This document shows positions 61,620-64,000 of a stretch of 64,000 nucleotides of DNA, one piece after another. The stretch comes from Dipylidium caninum (Eukaryota; Platyhelminthes; Cestoda; Cyclophyllidea; Dipylidiidae), in the NCBI GenBank assembly GCA_017562135.1, contig QEYB01000713.1, forward strand, positions 1-64,000, in the 5' to 3' direction. Under the pieces are notes generated by a model. It searched no databases. It had not been told where the DNA came from and saw nothing but the letters and a program-made list of their open reading frames with translations. Every line of letters starts with the position of its first letter. Within the stretch, counting starts at the first letter, position 1. The translations under genes were made by a program, and so were the position numbers.

Positions 61620-64000
61620 ATGGACTTATTCTGTAGGGAACTGGAAGAGGCTGCATCCAATCTAAGCGTAATGAATTGACTCTTCACTCAACGTTACTTA
61701 GAGTGCCTTTGCGCCTGCAGAGCGTGAACGATGTGCAAATGTGATCGCTCGGTTCCGCAATACGAGCCACCCTTATGAATTATGCAAGTATTTACTAAGT
61801 ATGTTTTTGTACAATTGCCGAAATATGCCTTGTTGACGACATTAAATTACATTTGTTTTTGACGGAAATCAGAATTTTGAAGTCCTTTGGTGTTTACTTC
61901 TCATTTGAAGTAACCAATTATTTCCTTAATGCATTTCGCCGAACCATATCACTTCAGTTAGTGTTGCCTATCTTATCTAACTTGCCTCCTCTTTTATTTA
62001 AGACACTTCGCAGAATTTTCGTGTTTTATACGAAGTGGGCAAGTGCCTTTCAAACGCGATTATTCGAGAATGGGACACTATTTTGTGCCCGAGCGACATG
62101 TACATAAACGCCGCTAATATGACCCAATCCATCCCATACCAGCTTCTATGCTACCTCATTCACTGGGTCGCATCATATCAACCTAAGGTGATCATTTCCA
62201 TATGACGTCGTATGCATACACTCCAATTTTACTTCCATCTGACTTATATAACGCCACTATACTACCAGCAATAGATTTTGCACGTTCAATATTTGTGTTA
62301 GTTTTTTTGCGCGTGCAATTATGTGTATATAACTGTTGTTACTTAGTCGTTCATTCTGAGATGTTTAAATTGTATCGTGCTTCTTATCACTATTCCTTGT
62401 CGTGTGCTGTACCTTCAGTGGAGGAGGTTTTCTAATCCAGAGATGGTTGTGACTGTAACATAGCCTTGTGATGCTATAACCAATGCCAATAGCTCTTTAT
62501 AGGTTTTCCCAATTTAATCCGAGAATTGCTTGTTTTTTTCATATTCATGTTTAGTTAACTCAGTTTTATTGTTATCTTGATAGGGTGTATCATGCGCAAC
62601 AAAGAGTATTCTGGGTGCTGTAGCAACTATAGTAAAGCGTGCTGCAGCGGCCGAAGCAAGACACCAACTAAGTCAGCCATCACCGCATAATATTCAATCC
62701 CTCTCCACCCTAACATCATCATCTGTTGACAATCCTTGTTTTGATAGCCCTCTTGTTACATTTTTCCTTGGAGAACTCGGTAGTCTTCTTTCTCCAGTAC
62801 CGGTGTCCTCTTCATACCAAGTAGGTATCATGTTTTATTCCAAGTATGAATATTCTTTTTTGACATCCTACTGTAATTTTAGCAAGAGTACTTCCGCCTT
62901 ACCCTTGGTGTGCTGATTCTTTCGGTTTTTCTGGACGAAATGAGCAGCACAGACGACGATCCGACCCGTCTTAACTTTCCATTGGAGGCTCATGTGTATA
63001 TGCTAGCCCGATTTCAGGTAAAACGAGATAAATGACTTACACTTTAATAAATGTTGTAAATTTAGCCTATTTCACTGTTTCTTTAAGGACTTCGAGTTGT
63101 TGCAACTCTTTCAATTACTTCTCAAATTAGTCGAAAGTCTCCTTTCTCTTCGTGATTGGCCGGGAGATGATTGTTTTATGATGGCACCTCATACAATTTA
63201 TTGCATTGTCTTGAAGTCATTACCTCGTGGAGATTTCTTCCTGATCGCAGTAAGTATTTTTATATCTATCTAGAAGGGTCTATAATCTCTGCTGATTTAT
63301 CAAAACTGAGACTACCGCGTTTTAGCTAAATTCACCCCACTTGTAAAAATCAACAACAAAATCCATGGCTATTCTGTATTTCGATCAGAATCCAGTATCA
63401 TTTGTTAGTGGATTTCATTTAAGGCGATAAGTACTTTTGTGTTACTTGAAGTGTGTCCAGTTTTCTACTTTTTACGTTAACATTAAACCCTTTAGCACTT
63501 ATTTTTTGGATTAATCTGTTTATTTGTTGTTTTATACTAAACATTTTTACCTTCGTAGTTGTTGACCCTAAGTGCTTGAGACCTATCGCGAAAAAAAATG
63601 CGGGCTTCCGACCAAGTGAACGTTGGGCTTGTGTTTTCGGTGTCAACGAGATCTCTGGTACCCTTTCTATATTCCTTAAGGTTGGTTCTTTTTCCATTCA
63701 GCGTTTAATGCGGTTAATACCAGCTTTTCCGATTAAACAAGATTTAGTCTACCAGCCTTTCGTGCTTGGTCTTGATAGCTTTTTCCTTAACTCCAGAGCA
63801 GTTCATCGTTTTGGAGGAATCCTTTCTATTAATGTGTAGGAAACATTAATTCCTTGAAGTAGCGCACTTTGATGAGAGGTAGCTTACACTTTGACTGCCA
63901 GTAGTGAACAACCGCTTTTAAAATACAATGGTAGTCTGACGCTCCAGTTGGAAATAATCCTTATTGCCTCTGAATATAACTCATTTTTATTTTTGTATTA
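61620..64000 (+). CDS. XPO4: Exportin-4, 5' part of the gene
   Basis: Exportin-4 is a Ran-dependent nuclear transport receptor of the importin-beta family (cargoes include eIF5A and SMAD3 in mammals). Firm exons: 61620-61667, 61702-61798, 62003-62187, 62584-62820, 62883-63017, 63088-63249, totalling 288 codons in unbroken phase. Exon 1 starts MDLFCRELEEAASNLS (human: QLENAAKVL); exon 2 has FRNTSHPYELCKYLL (human FRKSKSPFAVCKHIL); exon 3 FRVLYEVGKCLSNAIIREW (human YVLFQAATAIMEAVVREW); exon 4 LGAVATIVKR (human LAVAVIVKR); exon 5 ILSVFLDEMSST. Intron 1 is only 34 nt. A probable further exon is 63559-63680 (FRPSERWACVF.., human LKPTESWRETLL), but its phase needs a small extra exon near 63390 that was not fixed. 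The gene continues beyond the window. Confidence 0.9.

Noticed and set aside
63453..63839. 128-codon plus-strand frame taken as one gene
   Set aside because: Its first third is AT-rich intron-like sequence; only the part from about 63559 to 63680 matches exportin-4, so it is treated as an XPO4 exon with readthrough.
1..64000. CRISPR arrays, bacterial operons, ribosome-binding sites
   Set aside because: None seen; the genes are spliced and eukaryotic.

Overview
The window is animal nuclear DNA. Spliced genes with GT-AG introns, several of them only 34 to about 100 nt long, and the gene content point to a flatworm (Platyhelminthes), most likely a tapeworm; the phylum is an inference from intron size and gene style. 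No bacterial, CRISPR, tRNA or rRNA feature was seen. Composition changes along the window: roughly the first 50 kb is near GC-balanced and the last 14 kb is clearly AT-rich.

Region 1 (1-20 kb) is a very large imperfect inverted duplication. A left arm (1 to about 7735, probably continuing off the window) is mirrored by a right arm (about 9484-17145) around a 1.75 kb spacer. Each arm carries a T-box transcription-factor gene pointing toward the centre. The right copy (minus strand) keeps a readable T-box domain split by short introns; the left copy (plus strand) is the same gene broken by many one-base indels. A third, older T-box fragment lies at 19.47-19.77 kb. At least two dispersed repeat families (called R1 and R2 here) sit in and around the arms, and one R1 copy lies inside an intron further on.

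Region 2 (21.8-44 kb, minus strand) is one large gene for a secreted FREM1-type extracellular-matrix protein: signal peptide, N-terminal domain, a long run of CSPG repeats, a Calx-beta domain and a C-terminal C-type lectin domain. I reconstructed 21 exons whose splice phases all agree, giving about 2370 residues, provided one extra C is removed from each of two CCCC runs.

Region 3 (44-50.6 kb) shows no gene I can support. Region 4 (50.7-64 kb) is a compact cluster of housekeeping genes: BTF3 / NAC-beta (minus), a UPF0729 / C18orf32-like small membrane protein (minus), an unrecognised five-exon small gene (plus), dynactin subunit 4 DCTN4 (minus) and the 5' part of exportin-4 XPO4 (plus). DCTN4 and XPO4 are head-to-head across about 1.1 kb. 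Most of these were assembled from short exons by matching splice sites, reading phase and remembered family sequence; no alignment program was run.
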